Positions 21,306 to 30,348 of a stretch of DNA of 41,019 bases are shown piece after piece (position 1 is the first letter of the stretch; each line of letters starts with the position of its first letter). Position numbers and translations under genes: made by a program. The DNA is from Actinomycetes bacterium (GTDB lineage Bacteria; Actinomycetota; Actinomycetes; Jiangellales; Jiangellaceae). The notes under the pieces are model-generated. The model was not told where the DNA came from, did no database searches, and saw only the letters and a program-made list of their open reading frames with translations. The stretch is taken from positions 1 to 41,019 of the forward strand of contig JAJYTA010000018.1 in assembly GCA_021793295.1 (NCBI GenBank). The letters are read 5' to 3'.

Positions 21306-21761
21306 ATGACCAGGGCCGATCGTCAGCAGGTGCACGAGCAACTCGAGTCCGAGCTCACCGTGTTGTGGCGCCGGGTCAGGCGGCTGTCGATCGCCTTGGC
21401 GCGCCAGGTCGACGCCGGCATCGACGTGGCCGCCTACGGATTGTTGAGTGCGCTGAACGACGCCGGCGACGTGCGCGCGGGTGATCTGGCCGATCGGTTC
21501 GGTCTGGACAAGTCCACGGTGAGTCGCCAGATCGCGCAGATGGAATCGTTGGGCTTCATCGAGCGGGTGCCGGATCCGCTCGACGGGCGAGCGCGCCTGA
21601 TTCGCACCACCGAGGTCGGCCGGGCTCGGGTGCGCCAGTTGCGCGGAGCGCGGGGGGAGTGGTTCGGCTCGGCCCTGCAGCATTGGGACGCCGCTGACGT
21701 CGACCAGTTGGTCGAGCTGCTGGGCCGGTTGAACGAGGCGCTGGAGTCCCGCGACCCGTGA
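21306..21761 (+). CDS. MarR-family transcriptional regulator (first of two)
   Basis: A 151-residue winged-helix regulator. The DNA-binding part reads RAGDLADRFGLDKSTVSRQIAQMESLGFIERVPDPLDGRARLI, with the recognition helix at KSTVSRQIAQME and the wing at DGRARLI. Flanking helices form the dimerisation region. It starts 10 nt after truB and probably rides on that transcript. The second MarR gene and its operators lie downstream. Ligand unknown. Confidence 0.88.
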   Translation: MTRADRQQVHEQLESELTVLWRRVRRLSIALARQVDAGIDVAAYGLLSALNDAGDVRAGDLADRFGLDKSTVSRQIAQMESLGFIERVPDPLDGRARLIRTTEVGRARVRQLRGARGEWFGSALQHWDAADVDQLVELLGRLNEALESRDP

Positions 21762-21806
21762 GGTGAGCGGCCCGCCTGCTGCCGGGTCCAGGCACCACAC
21801 AAACAA

Positions 21807-21849
21807 GTTGCGTGCAGCAACCAATGAGGTTATAGTTGCATGCGTCAAC
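21807..21849 (+). promoter_or_regulatory. MarR-type double operator over a sigma-70 promoter
   Basis: The -35 box TTGCGT (21808-21813), a 17-bp spacer and the -10 box TATAGT (21831-21836) form a good promoter. Two related 15-mers, GTTGCGTGCAGCAAC (21807-21821, perfect 5-bp arms) and GTTGCATGCGTCAAC (21835-21849, 4-bp arms), sit 28 bp apart over the -35 box and the expected start site. This is the layout of an autoregulated MarR promoter. It drives the second marR gene and the MFS gene. Confidence 0.75.
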
Positions 21850-21878
21850 CAAACGTATAACTCACGCGGAGCTCATGA

Positions 21879-22376
21879 ATGAGCGACGACGTCTGGGGCG
21901 AGGTCGTCGAACAGGCGCGGCTGCTGATGCGGTCGACCAAGCACCTCGCGCAGCGGCATCTGGAGATCTACGAAGGCATCGGGCCCACTCTCGCCGGGAT
22001 GCTCGGCCTGCTGGCCAAGGAAGGGCCGATGCGTCTGACCGAGCTGTCCGGCCGGTTGCACGTCGACCCCTCGGTCGCCAGCCGGCAAGCTGCCGAGTTG
22101 GTCGATCGGGGCCTGATCGCCCGGCGTCCTGACCCCGCTGACGGGCGAGCCGGCCTGTTCGAGGCCAGCCCGGCCGGCAGCGCGATCCTCGAGCGGGCCC
22201 ACCGCCGGCGTACGGCCGTCCTGACCGCCGCGCTCGGCGACTGGAGCGAGGACGAGGCCCGGCACCTGGTCGCGTTGATGTCCCGGCTCAATGCCGACTT
22301 CCGCCATGCGCTGTGCCGCGATGCGGAAGCGGCGAGCGCCGATACGAGGGTTCCCGAACCCGAGAGGATCTCATGA
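21879..22376 (+). CDS. MarR-family regulator of the adjacent MFS transporter gene (second of two)
   Basis: A 165-residue MarR protein. RLTELSGRLHVDPSVASRQAAELVDRGLIARRPDPADGRAGLF is the winged helix; the recognition helix is at PSVASRQAAELV. GGAG at 21868-21871 serves the ATG at 21879; an ATG at 21875 is out of frame. Its stop overlaps the MFS start (ATGA), so regulator and transporter are one unit under a promoter with two operators. By analogy with known marR-transporter pairs it most likely represses both genes until a ligand binds; this is inferred. Confidence 0.88.
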   Translation: MSDDVWGEVVEQARLLMRSTKHLAQRHLEIYEGIGPTLAGMLGLLAKEGPMRLTELSGRLHVDPSVASRQAAELVDRGLIARRPDPADGRAGLFEASPAGSAILERAHRRRTAVLTAALGDWSEDEARHLVALMSRLNADFRHALCRDAEAASADTRVPEPERIS

Positions 22377-23974
22377 CGAAGCCGACCGGCACCCACGACA
22401 CCTCGCTGGCCGCCAGCGACGTCGAAATGACGCATCGTCAAGTGCTCGAGGCGCTGTCCGGGCTGCTGACCGCCATGTTCGTCGCGATGCTGTCCGGCAC
22501 CATCGTCGCCAACGCCTTGCCGCGCATCATCGGCGACCTGGGTGGCAACCAGAGCCAGTACACCTGGGTGGTGACGGCGACGCTGCTCGCGGCCACGGCC
22601 ACGACGCCGATCTGGGGGAAACTCTCGGACCGGATGAGCAAGAAGCTGCTGGTCCAGCTGTCCATCTGCGTCTTCGTCCTCGGCTCGGTGCTGGCGGGGT
22701 TCTCACAGAACACCGAGATGCTCATCGGGTTCCGTGTCCTGCAGGGCCTGGGCATGGGCGGGCTGCAGGCGCTGGTCCAGATCGTGCTCGGGTCGATGGT
22801 CAGTCCCCGCCAGCGCGGGCGTTACATGGGCTACTTCGGCGCCGTCATGGCCGTGGCCACCGTCGGCGGACCGCTGCTCGGCGGCGTGATCGTCGATTCT
22901 CCGCTGGGCTGGCGGTGGTGCTTCTGGGTGGGCGCGCCCGTGGCCGTCGTCGCGCTGATCCTGCTGCAGAAGACGCTGCACCTGCCCGTCCTGACCGCCG
23001 ACACGCCCATCGACTGGAAGGGCGCGCTGCTCATCCCGGGCGGTATCAGCGTCCTGCTGGTGTGGGTGAGCCTGGCCGGCGGCGACTTCGCGTGGGTCTC
23101 GTGGCCGAGTGCCGCCTTCGTCTTCGGAGCGCTGGCGCTCATCGTGGCTGCCGTCGTGGTGGAGCGGCGGGTACCCGACCCGGTCGTACCGCCGCGGCTG
23201 ATGCGGCAACCCACCATGGTCTACGCGATCGTGGCCAGCGTGGCAGTCGGCACCGCGATGTTCGGATCGTCGGTGTTCCTCGGGCAGTACTTCCAGATCG
23301 CGCGCGGACACAGCCCGACCGAGGCCGGGCTGCTGATGCTGCCGATGATCGCCGGGCTGATGTTGGCCACCACCATCACCGGGCAACTGGTGACGCGGAC
23401 CGGGAAGTGGAAGCGGTTCCTCGTCGGTGGCACGTTCTTCGTGGTGGCCGGTCTGGCGATGCTGGGCACCATCGACCACGCGACGCCGCTGTGGCGGGTC
23501 GGCATCTTCATGGCCGTCATGGGCATCGGAGTCGGCTCCACCATGCAGAATCTGATTCTCGCGGTGCAGAACGGTCTGGACTACCGCGATCTCGGCGCGG
23601 GAACGTCGACGGTGACGTTCTTCCGCACCCTCGGCGGTGCCGCGGGCGTATCGGTGCTCGGCGCCGTGGTGGCCGCGCGGGTGTCCGCGCTGATCGCCGA
23701 GGGCCTGGCCGGGACACCCGGGGCCAGCGAGGCGACCCAGAGCGGTGGTTCCACGTCGCTGGATGTGGCGTCGATGCCGCCGCAGGTCCGTACCGTCGTC
23801 GAGCATGCCTATGGCGACGCCACGGCCTTGGTCTTCCTGATCTCGGCGGCCCTGGCCGTCATCGGCTTCGTCGCCGTGCTGTTCATGCGTGAGACGTCGC
23901 TGCGCACGACCATCGGGTTCACCGCGTCGTCGCCGGATGCCCAGGCGCCGGATGAACAGCCGGTGCGCACGTAG
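22373..23974 (+). CDS. DHA2-type MFS drug efflux transporter, 14 membrane segments
   Basis: Proton-coupled exporter of the EmrB/QacA group. 533 residues from the ATG at 22373, which overlaps the preceding marR stop and follows GAGAGGAT. About 14 hydrophobic segments are visible. GKLSDRMSKK is the motif A loop between helices 2 and 3, and VGGPLLGGVIVD matches motif C of drug/H+ antiporters. Substrates cannot be told; the marR gene in the same operon suggests an inducible export response to a small aromatic or drug-like compound. A frame extension upstream of 22373 lies within marR and is not used. Confidence 0.92.
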   Translation: MTKPTGTHDTSLAASDVEMTHRQVLEALSGLLTAMFVAMLSGTIVANALPRIIGDLGGNQSQYTWVVTATLLAATATTPIWGKLSDRMSKKLLVQLSICVFVLGSVLAGFSQNTEMLIGFRVLQGLGMGGLQALVQIVLGSMVSPRQRGRYMGYFGAVMAVATVGGPLLGGVIVDSPLGWRWCFWVGAPVAVVALILLQKTLHLPVLTADTPIDWKGALLIPGGISVLLVWVSLAGGDFAWVSWPSAAFVFGALALIVAAVVVERRVPDPVVPPRLMRQPTMVYAIVASVAVGTAMFGSSVFLGQYFQIARGHSPTEAGLLMLPMIAGLMLATTITGQLVTRTGKWKRFLVGGTFFVVAGLAMLGTIDHATPLWRVGIFMAVMGIGVGSTMQNLILAVQNGLDYRDLGAGTSTVTFFRTLGGAAGVSVLGAVVAARVSALIAEGLAGTPGASEATQSGGSTSLDVASMPPQVRTVVEHAYGDATALVFLISAALAVIGFVAVLFMRETSLRTTIGFTASSPDAQAPDEQPVRT

Positions 23975-24092
23975 GGTTGCCCGACGTCGAAGGCCGACGG
24001 AACCGCCTGGCTTGCCGCCGGGGTTGTCGGGAAGAATGACAAGCGGTCGCGCGAAACTCGCGCGGCGCTGAGGCCGTCGACCGGGAGAGCAC

Positions 24093-25058
24093 GTGCATCG
24101 TTGGACCGATCTCGCCCAGGTGCCGCGCGACTTCGGCCCCTCGGTCGTGACCATCGGCAACTTCGATGGCGTCCACCGCGGCCACCGCAGCGTGCTGACC
24201 CGCATGGTCGCCGACGCCCGCGCAGCCGGGGCCAAGGCCGTCGTCGTGACATTCGACCCGCACCCGCGGATGTTGCACAACCCCGACGACGCCCCGGAGC
24301 TGATCTGCGGCATCGAAGACCGCTTGGAGCTGCTGGCCGAGACCGGGCTTGATGCCGTCCTCGTGCAGCCGTACACATGGGAGTTCGCTCGGCAGTCGCC
24401 TGAGGAGTTCGTCCGCCGGTTCCTCGTCGACGGGCTGCGAGCCGCCACCGTCGTCGTCGGGCGTGACGTCCGGTTCGGCTGGCGCAACGAGGGCGACCTG
24501 TCCACGATGCTCGCCCTGGGCGAGCGCTACGGCTTCTCCGTCGAGGTCATCGACGACGTCCGTCCCTCATCGGAAAAGGCCCACCGGCGGTGGTCGTCGA
24601 CCTGGGTCCGTGAACTGCTGGCCGAAGGACGAGTCGCCGAAGCGGCGGAGATCCTGGGGCGTCCGCACCGGGTGCGAGGGGTCGTCGTCCGCGGCGATGC
24701 GCGCGGGCGTGACCTGGGATTTCCCACGGCGAACCTGTCGCCGGACAGCGTCGGCATGATTCCCGCCGACGGCGTCTACGCAGGCTGGCTACGCCGCACG
24801 TCAGCAGCCGATGCGGCCGAGCCGGAGCCGCGGATGCCCGCGGCGATCTCGGTGGGGACGAACCCGACCTTCAACGGCACGACGCGCAGGGTCGAGGCTT
24901 ATGTCCTGGACCGCACCGATCTGGACCTCTACGACGACGAGGTCCTGCTCGAGTTCGTCGACGCCATCCGCCCGACACTGCGCTTCGGCTCGGTGGACGA
25001 ACTGGTCGCGACCATGACCGACGACGTCGCCAAGGCCCGGGCCATCCTCGGCGTCTAG
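24093..25058 (+). CDS. ribF: Bifunctional riboflavin kinase/FAD synthetase
   Basis: Phosphorylates riboflavin to FMN and adenylates FMN to FAD. The N-terminal nucleotidyltransferase domain has [10 protein letters not shown] (22-31) and VVTFDPHP; the C-terminal kinase domain has [22 protein letters not shown] and a [18 protein letters not shown] segment. 321 residues, the normal length. The GTG at 24093 has GGGAG about 6 nt upstream. In many actinobacteria ribF follows truB directly; here the MarR-MFS module sits between them. A 7-bp hairpin (CGCGCGA aac TCGCGCG, 24049-24065) lies just before the gene. Confidence 0.95.
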   Translation: MHRWTDLAQVPRDFGPSVVTIGNFDGVHRGHRSVLTRMVADARAAGAKAVVVTFDPHPRMLHNPDDAPELICGIEDRLELLAETGLDAVLVQPYTWEFARQSPEEFVRRFLVDGLRAATVVVGRDVRFGWRNEGDLSTMLALGERYGFSVEVIDDVRPSSEKAHRRWSSTWVRELLAEGRVAEAAEILGRPHRVRGVVVRGDARGRDLGFPTANLSPDSVGMIPADGVYAGWLRRTSAADAAEPEPRMPAAISVGTNPTFNGTTRRVEAYVLDRTDLDLYDDEVLLEFVDAIRPTLRFGSVDELVATMTDDVAKARAILGV

Positions 25059-25392
25059 GGAGCGGTCGCTCCGCTGCGCTGGTGAAAGTCGTGGGCGGCC
25101 GGCGCACCCCGAGGTGTGTGGCCGTAGCCCGGGTACGCTGGTGTTGCGGCCGCGCGCGCCGGTGACCTGGAGCGCTTTGTCGATGAAGTGCATCGGGCCT
25201 GGTTCGGCGACGCGAAGTTCGCTGCCGGCATTGCGCCTGGCCGCGGGGGAGCGGACGAACACGCAGGTGGCGATTCGTTCTCGGCCCCGGTGCGCTGGTA
25301 TCCTTGGCGCCGCCGTCAGAACGGCCGCGGATTTCAGTGCCCCGGTGGACATGCCCGGACGCGCCGCGCAACGATCAAAGACAAGGAGTTCC
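25059..25392 (+). promoter_or_regulatory. rpsO leader and promoter region
   Basis: 334 bp without a credible gene. TATCCT at 25299-25304 is the best -10 box, giving a leader of about 80 nt; TACGCT at 25134-25139 is a weaker second candidate. The leader contains the hairpin GCCGT CAGA ACGGC (25312-25325), a possible site for S15 autoregulation. The rest shows nothing recognisable. Confidence 0.45.
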
Positions 25393-25662
25393 GTGCCGAC
25401 CGACACCGCCACGAAGCAGAAGATCATCGCCGAACACGCACGTGCCGAGGGCGACACGGGCTCGCCCGAGGTCCAGGTCGCGCTGCTCACGCACCGCATC
25501 AACCACCTCACGGAGCACCTGAAGACGCACAAGCAGGACCACCACAGCCGTCGTGGGCTGCTGCTGCTGGTCGGCCAGCGCCGTCGGCTGCTCAAGTACC
25601 TGCAGAAGGCGGACATCACGCGTTACCGCGCACTGATCGAGAAGCTCGGTCTGCGCCGTTAG
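25393..25662 (+). CDS. rpsO: 30S ribosomal protein S15
   Basis: Primary 16S rRNA-binding protein of the 30S platform. Exactly 89 residues, the standard length: [40 protein letters not shown], then [20 protein letters not shown] and [23 protein letters not shown] at 25393 follows AAGGAG (25383-25387). The frame stays open far upstream but that part is not S15. pnp follows after a 226-bp gap with two hairpins, the classic rpsO-pnp arrangement. Confidence 0.97.
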   Translation: MPTDTATKQKIIAEHARAEGDTGSPEVQVALLTHRINHLTEHLKTHKQDHHSRRGLLLLVGQRRRLLKYLQKADITRYRALIEKLGLRR

Positions 25663-25671
25663 CCGTCGCCG

Positions 25672-25705
25672 AGGGAGCGGTCTCCCGCCGTGGGAACCGC
25701 TCCCT
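25672..25705 (+). terminator. rpsO-pnp intergenic hairpin
   Basis: AGGGAGCGGT (25672-25681) pairs perfectly with ACCGCTCCCT (25696-25705); an inner TCCC/GGGA pairing extends the stem. There is no T-tract. By analogy with rpsO-pnp regions elsewhere it may be an RNase III cleavage site or a partial terminator. Confidence 0.65.
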
Positions 25706-25776
25706 TCGCCGTAGCAGTTACTTTCACAACTGAACATCCGAACTCGAACAGGGCGGGCAGCCTCGATCGATGCAGG

Positions 25777-25834
25777 GCCGGTCCTCGGTAGTGGCTCTCG
25801 GGGATTCATCCGCGGGCTTCCATCGAAGACCGGC
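25777..25834 (+). promoter_or_regulatory. Long-range hairpin in the pnp leader
   Basis: GCCGGTCCTCG (25777-25787) pairs with CGAAGACCGGC (25824-25834), 10 of 11 positions, enclosing 36 nt. It lies 54 bp before the pnp ATG. PNPase mRNA leaders are known autoregulation targets; whether this one is used is inference. Confidence 0.4.
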
Positions 25835-25888
25835 ACATACCAGATCACCTTCGTGGCGCCCTCCCGTGATTCATCAGGAGGACGACCC

Positions 25889-28117
25889 ATGACGGGTCCG
25901 CAGATCCACAGCGCCGAAGCCGTGATCGACAACGGTCGCTTCGGCAAGCACACCATGCGGTTCGAGACCGGTCAGCTGGCCCAGCAGGCCGCCGGCTCGG
26001 CAACCGTGTTCTTCGACGACGAAACGATGTTGCTGTCGGCCACCACGGTGTCCAAGCAGCCGAAGGAGCACCTCGACTTCTTCCCACTGACCGTGGACGT
26101 CGAGGAGCGGATGTATGCCGCGGGCCGCATTCCCGGCTCGTTCTTCCGGCGCGAAGGCCGGCCCAGCGAAGAAGCCATCCTGACCTGCCGCCTCACCGAC
26201 CGTCCGCTGCGCCCGTCGTTCGCGAAGGGCCTGCGTAACGAGGTCCAGGTGGTCATGACGGTCATGTCGTTGCACCCCGACCACCTGTACGACGTCATCG
26301 CCATCAACGCCGCCTCCGCATCCACGCAGTTGTCGGGGCTGCCGTTCTCGGGCCCGATCGGTGCCGTGCGCGTCGCGTTGATCGAGGACCAGTGGGTGGC
26401 CTTCCCGAACCACTCGCAGCTCGCCGAGGCCGTGTTCGACATGGTGGTGGCCGGACGGGTACTGCCCGACGGCGACGTGGCCATCATGATGGTCGAGGCC
26501 GAGTCCACGGCCGAAACGTGGAACCTCGTGCAGGCCGGGCGCACGGCCCCCACCGAAGAGATCGTCGCGGCGGGCCTCGAGGCGTCCAAGCCGTTCATCA
26601 CCGAGATGGCGAACGCGCAGCGCCGTCTGGCCGACGCCGCGGCGAAGGAAACCCAGGAGTTCCCGCTCTTCCTCGACTACACCGACGAGATCTACGCCGC
26701 CGTCGAAGCTGCCGCCCGCGACGAGCTGGCCAAGGCGCTGACCATTGCCGGCAAGACCGAGCGCGAAGACCGTCTCGACGAGATCAAGACCGACGTCAAG
26801 GCGCAGCTGGCCGAGCAGTTCGAGGGCGCGGAAAAGGAGGTCAGCGCGGCCTTCCGGGCGCTGACGAAGAGCGTGGTGCGCGAGCGGGTGTTGCGCGATC
26901 AGGTACGTATCGACGGACGTGGCGTCACCGACATCCGTACGTTGTCCGCGGAGGTCGGCCCGATCCCGCGCGCGCACGGATCGGCGCTGTTCGAGCGGGG
27001 AGAGACCCAGATCCTCGGCGTGACCACGTTGAACATGCTCAGCATGGAGCAGAAGCTGGACACCCTCTCTCCCGAGACGTCCAAGCGCTACATGCACAAC
27101 TACAACTTCCCGCCGTACTCGACCGGTGAGACCGGCCGCGTCGGCAGCCCGAAGCGGCGCGAGATCGGCCACGGTGCGCTGGCTGAGCGCGCGTTGCTGC
27201 CGGTCCTGCCGTCGCGCGAGGAGTTCCCGTACGCCATCCGGCAGGTCTCCGAAGCCCTCGGCTCGAACGGGTCGACGTCCATGGGTTCGGTCTGCGCGTC
27301 GACGATGTCGCTGCTCAACGCCGGCGTGCCGCTGCGCGCCCCGGTCGCGGGCATCGCCATGGGCCTCATCTCCGGAGAGGTCCAGAACGAGTCCGGTGAG
27401 ACCGAGCGTCGCTACGTCACGCTGACCGACATCCTCGGTGCCGAAGACGCCTTCGGCGACATGGACTTCAAGGTCGCCGGCACTCGAGAGTTCGTCACGG
27501 CGTTGCAGCTGGACACCAAGCTCGACGGCATCCCGGCCTCGGTGCTGGCAGCGGCGCTGCAGCAGGCTCGCGACGCGCGGCTGACCATCCTCGACGTCAT
27601 GGCCGAGGCCATCTCCGAACCCGACGAGATGAGCCCCTACGCCCCGCGCGTCATCTCCATCACGATCCCGGTCGACCAGATCGGCGCGGTGATCGGGCCC
27701 AAGGGCAAGATCATCAACCAGATCCAGGACGACACCGGCGCCGAGATCGGCATCGAGGACGACGGCACGATCTTCATCGGCGCCACCGACGGCCCGGCCG
27801 CCGAAGCGGCTCGTACCGCGATCAACGCCATCGCCAACCCGACGATGCCTGAGGTCGGCGAGCGCTACCTCGGCACTGTGGTCAAGACGACCAGCTTCGG
27901 CGCGTTCGTGTCCCTGCTGCCCGGCAAGGACGGCCTGGTGCACATCTCCAAGCTGCGGGTCCTGGCCGGTGGCAAGCGGGTCGAGAACGTCGACGACGTC
28001 GTCGTGGTCGGACAGAAGATCCAGGTGGAGATCACCGAGATCGACGACCGCGGCAAGCTGGCGTTGACGCCGGTGACCGACGAAGAGTCGGAGACCGCGG
28101 AAACCGCCGGCGTCTGA
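25889..28117 (+). CDS. pnp: Polyribonucleotide nucleotidyltransferase (PNPase)
   Basis: Phosphorolytic 3'-5' exoribonuclease and polymerase. 742 residues with two RNase PH domains ([15 protein letters not shown] and the first-domain [14 protein letters not shown]; second domain with [29 protein letters not shown], and [10 protein letters not shown]), then a KH domain ([13 protein letters not shown]) and an S1 domain ([29 protein letters not shown]). The ATG at 25889 has AGGAGG 7 nt upstream; 12 upstream in-frame codons were rejected. The M16 peptidase gene starts 9 nt after the stop. Confidence 0.97.
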   Translation: MTGPQIHSAEAVIDNGRFGKHTMRFETGQLAQQAAGSATVFFDDETMLLSATTVSKQPKEHLDFFPLTVDVEERMYAAGRIPGSFFRREGRPSEEAILTCRLTDRPLRPSFAKGLRNEVQVVMTVMSLHPDHLYDVIAINAASASTQLSGLPFSGPIGAVRVALIEDQWVAFPNHSQLAEAVFDMVVAGRVLPDGDVAIMMVEAESTAETWNLVQAGRTAPTEEIVAAGLEASKPFITEMANAQRRLADAAAKETQEFPLFLDYTDEIYAAVEAAARDELAKALTIAGKTEREDRLDEIKTDVKAQLAEQFEGAEKEVSAAFRALTKSVVRERVLRDQVRIDGRGVTDIRTLSAEVGPIPRAHGSALFERGETQILGVTTLNMLSMEQKLDTLSPETSKRYMHNYNFPPYSTGETGRVGSPKRREIGHGALAERALLPVLPSREEFPYAIRQVSEALGSNGSTSMGSVCASTMSLLNAGVPLRAPVAGIAMGLISGEVQNESGETERRYVTLTDILGAEDAFGDMDFKVAGTREFVTALQLDTKLDGIPASVLAAALQQARDARLTILDVMAEAISEPDEMSPYAPRVISITIPVDQIGAVIGPKGKIINQIQDDTGAEIGIEDDGTIFIGATDGPAAEAARTAINAIANPTMPEVGERYLGTVVKTTSFGAFVSLLPGKDGLVHISKLRVLAGGKRVENVDDVVVVGQKIQVEITEIDDRGKLALTPVTDEESETAETAGV

Positions 28118-28125
28118 CACCCCAC

Positions 28126-29442
28126 GTGAGCGCCTTCACGCGCACGCTGCTGGGAGAGGACGATGGCGGCCTGGTTCGCCGCAGCGTCCTTCCCAGCGGT
28201 CTGCGCATCGTGACCGAAGCCGTGCCGACGGTGCGGTCGGTGTCGATCGGTATGTGGGTCGGCGTGGGCTCGGTCGACGAGTCACCGTCGGAGGCCGGCG
28301 CCACCCACTACCTCGAGCATCTGCTGTTCAAGGGCACGGCGAAACGCAGCGTGCTGGACATCTCCTCGGCCATCGAGTCTGTGGGCGGTGAGCTCAACGC
28401 GTTCACCGCGAAAGAGTTCACCTGCTATTACGCCCGGGTGCTCGACACCGACCTGTCGCTGGCTGTCGACGTCGTCGCCGACATGGTGACCTCGTCACTG
28501 ATCCAGCCGGACGACGTCGAGAGCGAGCGCGACGTCGTGCTCGAAGAGATCGCCATGCGCGACGACGACCCGTCCGATGCCGTCCACGACCTGGTTTCCG
28601 GGCAGATGTGGGGCGACAGCCCGCTGGGCCGCTCGATTCTCGGCACGGTCGCCAGCATCACCACGATGACACGAGACACCGTCCACGCCTATTACCGCAA
28701 GCACTACCTGCCGCGGAACATCGTGGTCGCTGCCGCTGGCAACCTCTCGCACGACGAAGTCGTCGCCCTGGTGGAGCGAGCTTTCGCCGACGCGGGCTTC
28801 GGCGTCGAGGACGACGAGCCGGCGCGGCCGAGAATCGGAGGATCAGCGCCGGTCAACGCCAGCGGGGCGACTGTGCTGAACCGGCCGACCGAACAGGCCA
28901 ACGTGGTGCTCGCGGTGCCGGGACTGGCCCGTAACGACGAGCGCCGGTTCGCCCTGGGGGTGCTGAACGCCGCGCTGGGCGGAGGCATGTCGTCGCGGCT
29001 GTTCCAGGAGATCCGCGAACGGCGCGGCTTGGCCTACTCGGTGTATTCCTACGCCGCCCAGCATGCGTCGACCGGCATGTTCGGGGTCTACGTCGGCTGT
29101 CAGCCGAAGAAGATCGACCAGGTGCTCGACCTGTGCCGGTCGATCCTGAACGACGTCGTCACCTCCGGCATCACCAAGGAAGAGCTGGATCGAGGCAAGG
29201 GGCAAGCGCGCGGCGGGCTGGTGCTCGGTTTGGAGGACACCAGCGCCCGGATGAGTCGCCTGGCGAAATCGGAGCTGGTGTACGACGAACTGCCCAGCGT
29301 CGACGAACTGCTCGCCCGCGTCGACGCGGTGACCATGGACCACGTCCGCGAGCTGGCCGAGTCCATCCTGTCGGCTTCGCCGGCCCTGGCCGTCGTCGGG
29401 CCGTTCGACGAGCCCGCGAGGTTCGACACCGTCCTCACCTGA
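28126..29442 (+). CDS. M16-family zinc metallopeptidase (pitrilysin type)
   Basis: A 438-residue inverzincin. HYLEH at residues 61-65 is the HxxEH zinc motif, and the distal glutamate lies in the VVLEEIAMRDDD helix. The C-terminal half carries the R/Y substrate-binding motif region (FQEIRERRGLAYSVYSY). One catalytic and one inactive half per chain is the family layout. GTG at 28126 is 8 nt after pnp, so it is co-transcribed. pnp followed by an M16 gene, often with dapB after it, is common in actinobacteria (recalled, e.g. Streptomyces); here dapB is displaced by a 3-kb island. The 77-bp repeat starts 10 bp after the stop. Confidence 0.93.
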   Translation: MSAFTRTLLGEDDGGLVRRSVLPSGLRIVTEAVPTVRSVSIGMWVGVGSVDESPSEAGATHYLEHLLFKGTAKRSVLDISSAIESVGGELNAFTAKEFTCYYARVLDTDLSLAVDVVADMVTSSLIQPDDVESERDVVLEEIAMRDDDPSDAVHDLVSGQMWGDSPLGRSILGTVASITTMTRDTVHAYYRKHYLPRNIVVAAAGNLSHDEVVALVERAFADAGFGVEDDEPARPRIGGSAPVNASGATVLNRPTEQANVVLAVPGLARNDERRFALGVLNAALGGGMSSRLFQEIRERRGLAYSVYSYAAQHASTGMFGVYVGCQPKKIDQVLDLCRSILNDVVTSGITKEELDRGKGQARGGLVLGLEDTSARMSRLAKSELVYDELPSVDELLARVDAVTMDHVRELAESILSASPALAVVGPFDEPARFDTVLT

Positions 29443-29452
29443 CGCCGGTTCG

Positions 29453-29529
29453 AATGATCATGTTCACTTGGTAATTGCCTGCCCCACCACCCATGCACGC
29501 CTCGTGATGCGACACAAGTCCTCGTGGTG
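29453..29529 (+). repeat. 77-bp dispersed repeat, copy 2
   Basis: Ungapped match to copy 3 at 73 of 77 positions by eye, starting AATGATCATGTTCACTTGG and ending GTGGTG. It begins 10 bp after the M16 stop, in the same orientation. It differs from copies 1 and 3 in the central palindrome (CATGCACG instead of CGTGCACG). The surrounding gap 29443-29798 (356 bp) contains this repeat and the inverted repeat at 29650-29720 and no credible gene. Confidence 0.9.
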
Positions 29530-29649
29530 TGCGGTCTTGCGACAAGGCCCGATCAGCTCATCAGGGGCGTCCGGCTCACTGCGTGCGTTGAGCGTCGGGC
29601 GTCGGGCGGGGTCGTGTCACACGCCGTCCTCGCCAGGAAACGTGAGACG

Positions 29650-29720
29650 TGTCGTGAAGATCGTCGTGCCTGAATGTGCGCCCTATGGCGGCTGTTTCGG
29701 GCACGACGATCTTCACGACA
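29650..29720. repeat. 21-bp perfect inverted repeat (long hairpin)
   Basis: 29650-29670 (TGTCGTGAAGATCGTCGTGC and one more C) is perfectly complementary to 29700-29720. Four more inner pairs (29671-29674 with 29696-29699, one wobble) extend the stem to 25 bp, and CGCC CTAT GGCG (29680-29691) makes an apical stem. No T-tract follows. It lies between the M16 gene and trmL, which converge here, and has the look of a miniature palindromic element. Confidence 0.9.
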
Positions 29721-29798
29721 GCGAAATCAGCCGCGCGCGATCCGGCCGCACCGCCGACACGACGTCCGCCCGGGAGGTCTAGCAGGTCAGCCGGACGT

Positions 29799-30260
29799 TC
29801 ATGCGCCCGGGTAACCGTGCTGGCGCCACGCCTCGTAGGCGGCTACGGCCGCAGAGTTGGACAGGTTCAGCGATCGCCGTCCCGGCCGCATCGGGATGCG
29901 GACGCACTCGGTGACGACCGGATCGGTCAAGACCTCATCGGGCAGCCCGTCCGGTTCTGAACCGAACAGCAGGACGTCGCCGGCCTGGTAGGCGATGTCG
30001 CTGTGTCGCGTGGACGCCGTCGTGGCGAAGGCGAACACGCGCGTGGGCTCGATGGCCTTCCACGTCGAGTCCAGATCAGCGTGGACGGAGACGTCGGCGA
30101 GGTCGTGATAGTCCAACCCCGCTCGGCGGAGTTTGGCGTCGTCGAGATCGAAGCCCAGCGGCTCCACGAGGTGCAGGTGAGCGCCGGTCGCTGCGACGAG
30201 GCGGATCGCATTGCCGGTGTTCGGCGGGATCCGCGGCTCGAAGAAGACGACGTGGAACAC
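29799..30260 (-). CDS. trmL: tRNA (cytidine/uridine-2'-O-)-methyltransferase, TrmL type
   Basis: SPOUT methyltransferase that modifies the wobble position 34 of certain tRNA-Leu species in E. coli. From the GTG at 30260 it has 153 residues, close to the family's usual 157, and begins VFHVVFFEPRIPPNTGN. SPOUT motif 2 is FGSEPDGLP and motif 3 is IPMRPGRRSLNLSNSAAVA; together they form the knot and bind S-adenosylmethionine. The reading frame continues upstream through a tandem repeat giving a Ser/Pro-rich stretch, which is not part of the family; GGAG 6 nt before 30260 supports the shorter start. It faces the M16 gene and lies between two inverted copies of the 77-bp repeat. Confidence 0.9.
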   Translation of the reverse strand: MFHVVFFEPRIPPNTGNAIRLVAATGAHLHLVEPLGFDLDDAKLRRAGLDYHDLADVSVHADLDSTWKAIEPTRVFAFATTASTRHSDIAYQAGDVLLFGSEPDGLPDEVLTDPVVTECVRIPMRPGRRSLNLSNSAAVAAYEAWRQHGYPGA

Positions 30261-30348
30261 CGGCGGCTCCGTTCGCTGCTCGCTGGACACGGGTCGGGAC
30301 ACGCAGCAGCTTATGCCGGTGGCGTCCGTGGCGCGTAGCGGAGGCTTC

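Noticed and set aside
24049-24065. 7-bp hairpin before ribF as an FMN riboswitch
   Set aside because: Far too small and without the conserved RFN element sequence.
22703-24505. 600-codon open frame on the reverse strand opposite the MFS gene and ribF start
   Set aside because: Runs across two real genes and an intergenic gap with His/Arg/Asp-rich, non-protein-like sequence.
25874-28120. 748-codon open frame on the reverse strand opposite pnp
   Set aside because: Mirror of pnp codon usage, no known family.
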